Positions 7,946 through 15,732 of a stretch of DNA of 64,000 bases are shown piece after piece; position 1 is the stretch's first letter, and every line of letters begins with the position of its first letter. Origin of the DNA: Lysinibacillus_B sp042920265 (lineage in GTDB: Bacteria; Bacillota; Bacilli; Bacillales_A; Planococcaceae); assembly GCF_042920265.1 (NCBI RefSeq), contig NZ_JBDQZI010000014.1, forward strand, positions 49,218-113,217. The letters are read 5' to 3'. The position numbers were made by a program, and so were the translations under genes. A model generated the notes under the pieces. That model made no database searches, had not been told where the DNA came from, and was given only the letters and a program-made list of their open reading frames with translations.

Positions 7946-8800
7946 CTAACTATGCATTAATGCACCATTAGGCTTTGGTAACTCTTGCTCTGTTATTTGA
8001 TTCATTTTACAAAAATGTTTAAAAAATTGTTGTGCTAGCTCGCGTTCCTTTGGATCACTTTTTAACGAAACTATATCAAGTAAAATTTGGGCCATCCATA
8101 AATTATCAAAATAACGATATTTGCCGGTATTCCATGACATTGTTTGAGGGGATTTTTTGTTCATGTAATATTTCCAGAAAAGTAACTGATCCGATTCCTG
8201 TTCCGTAAGTTGAAGCTTGTATTTTGAATGAGCAGGAACATTTCCATCTTCACAAAGCTTACCGATAAAATCTTCATTTACCATATAGACACCTAATATA
8301 CGTCTATCTTTTTCAGGCTTGCTGGCATCTATTGCCGTTAACAGGACAGCGCTATTTTGGTGCAAGCGGCTCGGCTTGTTTGGCTTCCCTTTGTTATTTC
8401 CACTTTTGATTGCGCCCGAAAAAACGTTCCACTCTGAAAAAGCATGATTCTGCTCTTCCATGTCACACCAAAAAACCATTTGTGATTCTGGATGAAGTTT
8501 ATGATGTTTCATCAATTTTTCGTGTTCCAAGCGAAGTTCCAGTTTTTTTCGTTGTTGTTTTCTTTCCTCTTCCTTCTTCCATTCAACCTCTTTTCGTTCC
8601 ATTTCCCGCTTTTGTATAATCTTATCAAGTGAACTAGCATCACTTTTATCCTGTAGTTTCAGATGCTTTTCAAATGCATCCGGGAAAACAAACATTTTAT
8701 TTTCCGATGCAAAATGTATTTCAATAATAGAATCATTTTGTTTAACTATACTCCCCATGCCAAAAAGCTTGTGTGTGACTTTCTTATTAATTAGATTCAT
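7946..8800 (-). CDS. Uncharacterised protein with Tudor-like N-terminus
   Basis: A 284-residue soluble protein I cannot name. Residues 7-45 (VTHKLFGMGSIVKQNDSIIE and on) resemble the small SH3/Tudor-like module at the C terminus of PcrA (VAHKAFGTGMVVGV in this window), which binds RNA polymerase in that helicase. Residues about 58-100 are a highly charged Lys/Glu/Arg helix, probably coiled coil. The C-terminal 170 residues form a separate domain with FWCDMEEQNH, HQNSAVLLTAID and WKYYMNKKSPQT. This suggests a polymerase- or nucleic-acid-associated protein; that is inference. Its start follows AGGAGGGCTAG on the minus strand. Single gene flanked by rlmD relics. Confidence 0.7.
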   Translation of the reverse strand: MNLINKKVTHKLFGMGSIVKQNDSIIEIHFASENKMFVFPDAFEKHLKLQDKSDASSLDKIIQKREMERKEVEWKKEEERKQQRKKLELRLEHEKLMKHHKLHPESQMVFWCDMEEQNHAFSEWNVFSGAIKSGNNKGKPNKPSRLHQNSAVLLTAIDASKPEKDRRILGVYMVNEDFIGKLCEDGNVPAHSKYKLQLTEQESDQLLFWKYYMNKKSPQTMSWNTGKYRYFDNLWMAQILLDIVSLKSDPKERELAQQFFKHFCKMNQITEQELPKPNGALMHS

Positions 8801-9080
8801 TATTCTAGCCCTCCTTGTAAATGTTTGATTTTTTTATTTTTCCCAAAAACGATATAAAAAAACGTATCCAAATTCTATCTGTAAAAAAGGCAGCTGAATT
8901 CGAAATACGTTTCAAAAAATAATCCTAAGACTATTATAACATTTTTTTATAAATTCACAAATTTATTATTGACAACACATTTCAAAGAGAGGTAAAATAA
9001 AATTTTATTCTCCATAAAACTTTAAATTAACTATGAAGTAAAGTTATAATACGAACCATATTAGCTCACTTTAATAATAA
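8801..9080. other. Intergenic, inverted repeat only
   Basis: AT-rich. The only structure seen is AAACGTAT...AATTC pairing with GAATT...ATACGTTT (8860-8875/8896-8912) with a small internal loop. There is no gene. The larger gap 8801-9881 also holds the next three entries. Confidence 0.5.
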
Positions 9081-9135
9081 AAGCAGACGGCCAATTAGAG
9101 GTGCGATACCAGCACTTCTAAACCGTCTGCTTTTT
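9081..9135. terminator. AAGCAGACGG hairpin, copy of rlmD terminator
   Basis: AAGCAGACGG (9081-9090) pairs with CCGTCTGCTT (9123-9132), and TTAGAGGTGC pairs with GCACTTCTAA inside; a T-run follows on the plus strand. Sequence and position relative to relic C match the hairpin at 23563-23612. Confidence 0.65.
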
Positions 9136-9216
9136 ATATTTCAACGAATATTAAATTAGCTATTCCACAAAAACACATCTTAATAAAAGCTCTGTTCAAA
9201 AACACTTAAATGAGAT

Positions 9217-9285
9217 TTAGTCAGCTAGTTCAAGCCAAGCAACCACTTCACAAAGTGGTGAGTGCTCACTGTGGACACAAAATTA
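9217..9285 (-). pseudogene. rlmD 3'-end relic C
   Basis: Minus-strand frame EHSPLCEVVAWLELAD then stop aligns without gaps with the end of RlmD here, PHTTHVECCAWLEIAD then stop. The DNA downstream is also homologous: hairpin end to stop is 82 bp here and 84 bp at rlmD, with about three quarters of positions shared. The duplicated block is therefore at least 200 bp. Confidence 0.7.
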
Positions 9286-9321
9286 TAACAGAGATGTAGT
9301 GGATTCACCAAAAGCATATAT

Positions 9322-9573
9322 TTAAATTACTCCCAACACCCGAAACACTGAATCAATCCAATCTGCGGAAAACACTGGTTGCACTTTCACCAACAAAACA
9401 GGTGAAACTGTTTGTAAGTCCATCACAGATGATGCAGGAATAAATTCTTTCTTTGTCCCTCTTCCATATGAAATCTGTATTTCATGCAAATAATCTAATC
9501 TGTTCAGCTTGGAGGTGCGTCCGCTTATTATTACGGTCCATATAAATGAGACCGTTGAACGCCTCCTCTTTGC
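9322..9573 (-). pseudogene. Remnant frame of unknown protein
   Basis: An 83-codon open frame between stops, no start near its beginning, reading SKLNRLDYLHEIQISYGRGT and ending SADWIDSVFRVLGVI. It looks like a genuine C-terminal domain. Further upstream on the same strand are other short protein-like pieces (for example SNITIYGSALSKPYVREF near 9800) in different frames. I read 9322-9860 as a decayed gene of unknown family. Confidence 0.4.
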
Positions 9574-9881
9574 CTAACATGAGAAACCATTCAATTGAAT
9601 ACTTCTTTTAAATCGAAATTACCGTCAGCGAAATTTTCGTATATACTTTATTATCAGTGAAAACACTTTTAACAGCGAAAGAATATGTAATAACACTTAT
9701 AGCCATTAAGAGACTTCCATTTTTACCCAATATTTGCACCTTGGGCAGGTTATTTATTCATTCCTATAAAAAGCTCTACACAAAATTCTCTTACATAGGG
9801 CTTACTCAATGCACTTCCATAAATCGTAATATTTGATTGTGCAACCGGTGCAGATTGTTCATTTTTCCACACTTCCCTTAG

Positions 9882-11348
9882 TTATAACTCACAAATCCTC
9901 ACTTTCACATGCGCTCCACCAATTTCTCGGTTATTGACGGTAATTTCTCCTCCGTGCTTCTTTACAATTTCCTTTGCAATATATAATCCTAAGCCTAAGA
10001 GTCCATTAACTCCTGATTTCTTACTTTCTTCCTGATAATATTTATCGAACACATATTGTTTCTTTTCACTAGAAAAACCAGGGCCATTATCGAAAATGTC
10101 AAACAAAATACTTCGGTCTGGATTCATCGTAATAATCCATGCAATTTTTCCATTAGCAGGTGTGTAACGAATACTATTCGTCACAATATTATCAAGCACT
10201 TGAGAAATTCTCTCTTGATCAATTACTCTCATATATATTTCATCTTCATTAACCATTTGATATTGAAAGTCGATGCATTTCTTTACACACAGCCGTTGAT
10301 ATTCTTCTGCTTTTATTTGCACAAATTGATTAATCGATGTTTGTTTCGGATTTAGAGTGAACGTCGGCTTCTCAATAAGCGCCATTTCATTTAACTCCGC
10401 TATTAAATGGCTCGCATAATTTGTGTTTCTAATAATCGTTTGTAAATATGGCTCTAATCGCTCTTGTCGCCTTTTTCTACTTTCTAATAGCCCTTCCGCA
10501 TGACCTTGAATAATCGTTAAAGGATTTCGTAAATCATGGGAAATAGCTGCTATCATCTCTCTTCGCTCTTTCTCTAGCTGAAGTTGACGGTTCAGTGAAT
10601 CTTTCAATGCTGACCTCATTTCTTCAAAAGCTTGCGCTAGTTGTTCCAATTCAACAGAATAATTAATCACTGGTAAAGTGAAATCTAAATCCTGTTCTTT
10701 TATTTTTTTTGTACTTTCAATCATTTCATTAAACGGTCGTTCAAACTCCCGACTTAGCCTTTTCCCAGAGAAATAAGAAAAAAGATAAAAAAACTTGAAT
10801 GGTGCGATAACCAAAAGAAGAACCATACTACAAAACAGAATCAGCCATTTATTATGAGGATTTGAAGTGAGCAAGCTAAGTCCATACTTAAAAACAACAG
10901 CTCCTTGAAGTATTCCTTGTTCATTCTGAATGGGATAGAATTTGATAAAACCTCCACCTTGTGTTGTGACACCTGTTGCAATGTTTCGCTTTAATTCCTC
11001 CCCGTTATCTACCAACTTAGTCTGGTAAGTACCATAAATAATCTGACCGTCTAAATCCATCACTTGATAATCAATCCCCTCTATAGGAATGACTCTTTCT
11101 AATCGATCTTGACTATTAGAAAAAAGTATAGACTCCCCAACCTCATCAATATATTTTTCAATAGTAGGTAGTTGCTGTTCATAATAGTTAGCAGGGTTTA
11201 GCTTATTCGTCGAAAACAACATACTCATAGAAAAAACTAATAATAACCACGTTAGAATGGTAGCTACAATACTCTTAAATAAAACAAAGTGAAATGAAGT
11301 GATAAATCTCCTCCGTAATGTCTGATTATTTCGATTCACTTTTCCCAT
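9882..11348 (-). CDS. Sensor histidine kinase
   Basis: A membrane histidine kinase of 488 residues. Order: membrane segment near 20-45; extracellular sensor about 46-160; second membrane segment about 163-190; HAMP; HisKA with the phospho-acceptor in ISHDLRNPLTIIQGH; HATPase with DNIVTNSIRY (N box), DNGPGF (G1) and GLGLYIAKEI (G2). It autophosphorylates and passes the phosphate to the regulator encoded just upstream. ATG at 11346-11348 is used because GGGAAGAGG precedes it by six bases; an upstream TTG in frame lacks a site. It overlaps the regulator stop by 13 bases, so translation is coupled. The stimulus is unknown; the DUF418 gene across the shared upstream region is the obvious target candidate. 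Confidence 0.9.
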   Translation of the reverse strand: MGKVNRNNQTLRRRFITSFHFVLFKSIVATILTWLLLVFSMSMLFSTNKLNPANYYEQQLPTIEKYIDEVGESILFSNSQDRLERVIPIEGIDYQVMDLDGQIIYGTYQTKLVDNGEELKRNIATGVTTQGGGFIKFYPIQNEQGILQGAVVFKYGLSLLTSNPHNKWLILFCSMVLLLVIAPFKFFYLFSYFSGKRLSREFERPFNEMIESTKKIKEQDLDFTLPVINYSVELEQLAQAFEEMRSALKDSLNRQLQLEKERREMIAAISHDLRNPLTIIQGHAEGLLESRKRRQERLEPYLQTIIRNTNYASHLIAELNEMALIEKPTFTLNPKQTSINQFVQIKAEEYQRLCVKKCIDFQYQMVNEDEIYMRVIDQERISQVLDNIVTNSIRYTPANGKIAWIITMNPDRSILFDIFDNGPGFSSEKKQYVFDKYYQEESKKSGVNGLLGLGLYIAKEIVKKHGGEITVNNREIGGAHVKVRICEL

Positions 11349-12016
11349 CGATATCCTCTTCCCCAAACGGTTGAAATTATTGAATCTTTTTCACCCGCTT
11401 TTTGTAGCTTTGCACGAATATTTTTAATATGTTCATTTATAGTAATCGAATCACCTGTTGCTTCTAATCCCCATACTTTCTCATAAATTTGCTCACGTGT
11501 GAGAGCTTGTCCACAATTAATCGCCAAATATCGGATAATTTCAAATTCCCTCATAGTTAAAGGCACTTCTTGAGAATCATAGAATAATTGGCAGCTCTGA
11601 AGATCAATGTGTATCTTCCTAAAAAATAAACATTTCTGCTGACTCCTGCTTTTTCTTTCTTCGCGACGCAAATGGGCAAATACTCGCATTTTTAATTCCC
11701 TTAAGCTAAATGGCTTCACTAAATAATCATCACCACCAACAAGCAACCCTTGCACACGGTCATTTTCTGTTTGTTTAGCACTGAGAAATAAAATGGGCAC
11801 ATCTACACTTTTTCTTATTTGTTCGCATAACTCAAAACCGCTCATCCCTGGCATCATCACATCAAGGATCAACAAATCTGGTCCATGCTGTAATTGTCTT
11901 AATGCTTCCTCACCATTCGTAGCTTTCAAAACTTGATACCCCTCGTCTTCTAATGCATCGTACAAAAAAGTCAGTATTTCTACTTCATCGTCAACAATTA
12001 AGATTTTCTCTTTCAT
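11336..12016 (-). CDS. OmpR-family response regulator
   Basis: A 226-residue regulator: receiver domain 1-120 with the phospho-acceptor Asp in LLILDVMMPG (about D53), the switch region and conserved Lys in DDYLVKPFS, and a C-terminal winged helix about 130-226 with LTREQIYEKVWG and VWGRGYRW. It should bind direct repeats as a phosphorylated dimer. First gene of a two-gene operon with the kinase. Its start ATG (12016) is behind AGGATGAT. A 53-bp near-perfect palindrome (12061-12113) lies between it and the divergent DUF418 gene and could be its operator. Confidence 0.92.
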   Translation of the reverse strand: MKEKILIVDDEVEILTFLYDALEDEGYQVLKATNGEEALRQLQHGPDLLILDVMMPGMSGFELCEQIRKSVDVPILFLSAKQTENDRVQGLLVGGDDYLVKPFSLRELKMRVFAHLRREERKSRSQQKCLFFRKIHIDLQSCQLFYDSQEVPLTMREFEIIRYLAINCGQALTREQIYEKVWGLEATGDSITINEHIKNIRAKLQKAGEKDSIISTVWGRGYRWEK

Positions 12017-12060
12017 GATTAATCATCCTATTCATTTACTTCTCTCATTAAATCTACTTT

Positions 12061-12113
12061 ATAAATATCAAGAATGGATAAAGTACGGTACTTTATCCAT
12101 TCTTGATATTTAT
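12061..12113. repeat. 53-bp perfect palindrome in divergent promoter region
   Basis: Arm 12061-12086 is the exact reverse complement of 12088-12113 around a single G (12087): ATAAATATCAAGAATGGATA and six more bases per arm. There is no T-run, so terminator use is unlikely. It lies exactly between the response regulator and the DUF418 gene. Confidence 0.9.
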
Positions 12114-12156
12114 GGTTTACAGTTTCATTATCAAATTTTTTAAAGGATGGATAACA

Positions 12157-13380
12157 ATGGAACAAAAGCTCTCACCTATTTCAGGAAAAGATCGCCTAGA
12201 AACAATCGATATGCTTAGGGGTTTCGCACTCCTCGGAATTATTATAGCAAATATTGCTTGGTATCTTTATCCTGCTTACCTGCAACAAGATCCCTCATTT
12301 AAAAATGAATGGACATCTTTTTGGAGTCCATTTGATTACGCCGTACTGTCTGTTCTTGATATGTTTGTTGTTGGGAAGTTTGTCATGCTCTTTTCTATGC
12401 TGTTTGGTTTTGGAATGGTCATTATGCAGGAAAGAACAGGTGTAAAGCAACTAAACTTCTGGGGCATTTATTCTCGACGATTAATCGCTTTACTCATTTT
12501 CGGTAGTATCCATGCGTACTTCATCTGGTTCGGCGATATTTTAACAGACTACGCAATCCTTGGATTCTTACTCCTACTTATGCATAAGTTAAAGCCGAAA
12601 ACGCTGTTAATTATTAGTATCACTTTATACAGCTTGTTAATTATTCTTATCACATTAGGTTCTCTATCAACCGACTCCTCTGCTATGTTGACGCAACTAT
12701 CAGAAGAAGATCAAAAACTCATTGAATCAACAATAGAAGCACATCAAACTGGAAACATCCAACAATTGATAGAGACAAACATCGAAGAAAGAACATATTA
12801 TACGATGAGAAACGGGTTATATGCGCTATACTCAGGCATGCCACTTGCCTATTTATTTTCGAATCTTCCTTTTCTACTAGTTTTTATGTTTGGGGCAGCA
12901 ATTGCGAAGAACAAGTGGGTGCACCATTTCAAACAACACAGAAAAGGTTTTTTCATCACTTGGCTTATCACCTTACTAACAGGAGGCACTTTAAATTGGG
13001 CTTTGCCATTTATAGTAGAGAAGCAATACGCGGTTCAAACCATTCAATATGTTAGCTCACCGCTTATCACAATTTTTTATGCCATTAGCCTTCTCTTCAT
13101 CTATCACACAATAAAAGGAAAGAAAATATTACATTGGTTCACTTTCCCTGGAAGAATGGCATTCACAAACTATATTAGTCAATCCATTATTTGCACATTC
13201 TTATTTGGTCCTTTTGCATTCGGAGTATACGGAAAACTGCATTTAACGACAGCCATTTGGATTGCCATCGCTATCTATGCCTTCCAACTATTTTTTAGTA
13301 AATGGTGGTTAACCAAATTCCGTTTTGGACCTTTAGAATATATTTGGAGAACGATTACTTATTGGGGGATTAGAAGATAA
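12157..13380 (+). CDS. DUF418 (YeiB-type) membrane protein
   Basis: A 408-residue polytopic membrane protein of the DUF418/YeiB family: N-terminal LRGFALLGIIIANI (after the RLETID lead-in), an internal pair of helices with FGDILTDYAI, and a C-terminal DUF418 region containing GRMAFTNYISQS and FGPLEYIWR. The family is related to acyltransferase-like membrane proteins; its reaction is not known to me. The longer frame begins at 12103 inside the palindrome; ATG 12157 is preferred because AAAGGATGG precedes it by six bases. Divergent from the two-component system, so probably controlled by it. A strong terminator follows. Confidence 0.88.
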   Translation: MEQKLSPISGKDRLETIDMLRGFALLGIIIANIAWYLYPAYLQQDPSFKNEWTSFWSPFDYAVLSVLDMFVVGKFVMLFSMLFGFGMVIMQERTGVKQLNFWGIYSRRLIALLIFGSIHAYFIWFGDILTDYAILGFLLLLMHKLKPKTLLIISITLYSLLIILITLGSLSTDSSAMLTQLSEEDQKLIESTIEAHQTGNIQQLIETNIEERTYYTMRNGLYALYSGMPLAYLFSNLPFLLVFMFGAAIAKNKWVHHFKQHRKGFFITWLITLLTGGTLNWALPFIVEKQYAVQTIQYVSSPLITIFYAISLLFIYHTIKGKKILHWFTFPGRMAFTNYISQSIICTFLFGPFAFGVYGKLHLTTAIWIAIAIYAFQLFFSKWWLTKFRFGPLEYIWRTITYWGIRR

Positions 13381-13388
13381 TTATTTAT

Positions 13389-13428
13389 GGGCGCTACGAA
13401 TGAATTTATGTAGTGCCCTAATTTTTTT
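13389..13428 (+). terminator. Terminator of DUF418 gene
   Basis: GGGCGCTAC (13389-13397) pairs with GTAGTGCCC (13410-13418), one G-T pair, then TAA and seven T. Confidence 0.85.
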
Positions 13429-13468
13429 GCTATAAGTTTATTTGATATGTCAGAAGTTTATTTTGGGT

Positions 13469-13543
13469 TTACACCTTCAAAACCAACTTCGGAACCGCTT
13501 CAACATGTATCGAGGGTATGCGGCAACACAATGGTGCTGCTAG
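13469..13543 (-). pseudogene. rlmD 3'-end relic D
   Basis: Minus-strand frame APLCCRIPSIHVEAVPKLV ending in LKV and a stop. HVEAV corresponds to HVECC of the intact RlmD, and CCRIPSIH to CCHIHSAH of relic E. Confidence 0.5.
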
Positions 13544-13633
13544 GTTTACTATTCAAATCTGACTCCAGTTAGATTAAGCGCTTGCGCATTGCTTATCATG
13601 GCATGGGTTTTTAGAAACTATAAAGTAGTCTCT

Positions 13634-13868
13634 TCAGAGGGTACCTAGATATGTTTGAAAAATTGTAACCTTTACATCATTGTTTTCTTCAATAATTCGA
13701 GGGACTCTAATTTCTATTCTCTCATTTTTTTGAAACGCAGTGTTTATGCCCTCTTCTATATCGAGCGTCCTTTTTTATTATTTGAAAGCCTTCGATACCA
13801 AAAGGATTAGAATTGTGAATTTAACTTATACAATTATTAAATTCTATTTTAGCCTCAAAGGAACCTTG
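13634..13868 (-). pseudogene. Decayed gene, unknown family
   Basis: Protein-like sequence broken by one stop and one frameshift: QGSFEAKIEFNNCIS, stop, IHNSNPFGIEGFQIIK, shift, then LDIEEGINTAFQKNERIEIR and VPRIIEENNDVKVTIFQTYL. There is no start codon. Family not recognised. The rest of 13429-13898 holds only relic D. Confidence 0.4.
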
Positions 13869-13898
13869 TTTTTATATTATTCGAAAATAACAAACAAA

Positions 13899-13927
13899 TT
13901 GACTTAACGTGAATTTTCTTATATTCT
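13899..13927 (+). promoter_or_regulatory. Promoter of nhaC-type gene
   Basis: TTGACT (13899-13904), 17 bp, TATTCT (13922-13927). The predicted start near 13934 gives a leader of about 213 nt before the ATG at 14147. Confidence 0.6.
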
Positions 13928-13933
13928 AAGGTT

Positions 13934-14146
13934 TATTTCATAAGATGAAATTGTTGTTATCATGATTATTGTGGGATGACCATAATGAACACTTCACCAT
14001 GAAGTAGTAGATGTCATGCTCAGCCCTACAAAAATTTTCTCGATAAATAAAACGCACTCTAGCATATGTGGTGCCTCTTCTTATTAATTTTAGAAGAGGC
14101 CCTTATTTGTATGTTAACTGATGCGCACTACTTAAAGGAGGAAAAA
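13934..14146 (+). promoter_or_regulatory. Structured leader with attenuator hairpin
   Basis: The long leader contains TTTCAT/ATGAAA, CTTC/GAAG and other small hairpins. It ends in a terminator-like hairpin GCCTCTTCT/AGAAGAGGC (14073-14081/14092-14100) followed by CCTTATTT, 38 bases before the ribosome binding site. This is the usual place for conditional termination. I do not recognise a known riboswitch class; lysine, SAM and T-box signatures are absent. A sodium- or pH-related signal would suit the gene. Confidence 0.45.
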
Positions 14147-15442
14147 ATGCAAAAAGGAAATCCGTGGGCATTAATTCCAATTGTTGTATTTTTAATTTTG
14201 TTTATCGGCTCAGGAATTGTATTAAATGATTTTTATGCATTTCCTGTAATGGTTGCCATTTCAATTGCAAGTACTGTTGCCCTTTTCATGAACCGCAAAG
14301 AAACGATGACAAAAAAAATTGAAACCTTTACGACCGGCGCGGGGAATTCAAACGTCATGTTAATGGTGATCATTTTCTTACTTGCCGGTGCATTTTCGGA
14401 AACCGCAAAAGGAATGGGCGCTATTGAAGCAACGGTAAACTTTGCACTCTCCATTTTGCCACAAAACTTATTAGTTATTGGCTTATTTATAATTGCCTGT
14501 TTTATATCTTTAGCAATGGGCACTTCAGTTGGAACGATTGTTGCCCTCGCTCCAATAGGTTTAGCGATTGGGGAGCAAACAGGACTTTCAATACCCCTAT
14601 TAATGGCAACTGTTATTGGTGGGGCTATGTTTGGCGATAATTTATCATTTATTTCCGATACAACTATAGCATCGGTCCGCTCACAAGGCGCAGAAATGAA
14701 AGACAAATTTAAAGTTAACTTTTTCATTGTATTACCAGCAGCAATTATCACCTGTGTTATTTTAGCCTTTTTGACGCTGAATTCCACAGCCCAAGTGACA
14801 CATGCTAGCTTTGATTGGTACAAATTGATTCCTTATTTATTCGTCATTGTTTTTGCTTTGATTGGAGTAAATGTCTTTACAGTATTAGCAAGTGGGATTA
14901 TCCTCGCTGGAACTATTGGTCTAATTGATGGTAGTTATGAGGTGATGACATTTATCAGCGCAATTGGTGACGGTATGAGCAATATGTTTGAAATGGCGTT
15001 TTTAGCGATGTTAATTGCCGGTATGGTCGAGATTATTAAGCATAATGGCGGCATTGATTTTATCGTACATATCGCAACGCGTAAAATTAAGTCGCAAAAG
15101 GATGCCCAATTTGCAATAGCAGGTTTAGTTGGTTTAACCGACCTTTCAACGGCCAATAATACGATTGCCATTATGATTGCTGGGCCATTAGCAAAAAAAA
15201 TTGCCAATCAATACGATATTGAGCCACGTAAATCAGCAAGCATCATCGACATTTTTTCATGTGTCGTTCAAGGTATAATTCCGTACGGTGCTCAATTTTT
15301 AGCAGCTGCCAGTATCGCCGGCATTTCCCCTATTTTAATCATGCAATATTCGTATTACTCCATTTTAGTAGGGGTCTGCGGAGTCATTGCCATCCTCATC
15401 GGTTATCCGAAAACTAAAAATAAACTTATTCAAAGATCGTAA
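14147..15442 (+). CDS. NhaC family Na+/H+ antiporter
   Basis: A 431-residue polytopic membrane protein of the NhaC antiporter family, exchanging sodium (or an organic acid couple, as in malate/lactate members) for protons. Family features: the glycine/serine-rich discontinuous helices LAMGTSVGTIVALAPIGLAI and AMFGDNLSFISDTTIAS near residues 125-190, and a second such region LTDLSTANNTIAIMIAGPLA near 330. The frame is open from 14066, but ATG 14147 follows AAAGGAGG by six bases, and the upstream segment is the attenuator hairpin, not coding. Single gene with its own promoter, leader and a terminator that overlaps the stop codon. Confidence 0.9.
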   Translation: MQKGNPWALIPIVVFLILFIGSGIVLNDFYAFPVMVAISIASTVALFMNRKETMTKKIETFTTGAGNSNVMLMVIIFLLAGAFSETAKGMGAIEATVNFALSILPQNLLVIGLFIIACFISLAMGTSVGTIVALAPIGLAIGEQTGLSIPLLMATVIGGAMFGDNLSFISDTTIASVRSQGAEMKDKFKVNFFIVLPAAIITCVILAFLTLNSTAQVTHASFDWYKLIPYLFVIVFALIGVNVFTVLASGIILAGTIGLIDGSYEVMTFISAIGDGMSNMFEMAFLAMLIAGMVEIIKHNGGIDFIVHIATRKIKSQKDAQFAIAGLVGLTDLSTANNTIAIMIAGPLAKKIANQYDIEPRKSASIIDIFSCVVQGIIPYGAQFLAAASIAGISPILIMQYSYYSILVGVCGVIAILIGYPKTKNKLIQRS

Positions 15443-15470
15443 ATGTACTATTCGCATTTACGATTTTTAG
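15436..15470 (+). terminator. Terminator overlapping nhaC-type stop
   Basis: ATCGTAAATG (15436-15445) pairs perfectly with CATTTACGAT (15455-15464), then TTTT. The stop codon lies in the left arm. Confidence 0.85.
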
Positions 15471-15523
15471 CATTACTTGCACCGAGTGCAAAAAAGTTCT
15501 TACAATTAACTACAATTCAAAAA

Positions 15524-15567
15524 GCTGTGCGGAAAAGCCCAATAAGAATCGGGTTTTTCAGCACAGC
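15524..15567 (-). terminator. Hairpin beside relic E
   Basis: GCTGTGC (15524-15530) pairs with GCACAGC (15561-15567), with an inner GAAAA/TTTTC pair and GCCC/GGGT. The T-run (TTTTT) appears only on the minus strand, placing it as a terminator behind relic E, the order found at rlmD. Confidence 0.6.
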
Positions 15568-15585
15568 AAAATATTATTTAATAAA

Positions 15586-15660
15586 TCAAACTAACTCTAA
15601 CCACGCGACCGCCTCGCAATGTGCGGAATGTATGTGGCAACACATTGGTGCTGGTGGGTT
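15586..15660 (-). pseudogene. rlmD 3'-end relic E
   Basis: Minus-strand frame PPAPMCCHIHSAHCEAVAWL then ELV and stop, aligning with VDMFPHTTHVECCAWLEI of the intact RlmD (H, E, A, W, L, E conserved). No stop interrupts it, but it covers only the last 25 residues or so, so it cannot be a working gene. Confidence 0.6.
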
Positions 15661-15732
15661 TAAATATAAAGACTTAGATACTTATTTAGTAGAATCACTG
15701 TTCCATCCTAAACTCTAGCTACTTTTCCTATG

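Noticed and set aside
7769..7960. 63-residue plus-strand ORF
   Set aside because: It lies over a hairpin and antisense to relic B; no ribosome binding site.
13934..14146. Known lysine, SAM or T-box leader before the NhaC gene
   Set aside because: The diagnostic conserved blocks of these classes (for example the T-box AGGGTGG sequence) are absent.
15443..15718. 91-residue plus-strand ORF after the nhaC-type gene
   Set aside because: It begins inside the terminator, runs through a second hairpin and antisense to relic E, with no ribosome binding site.
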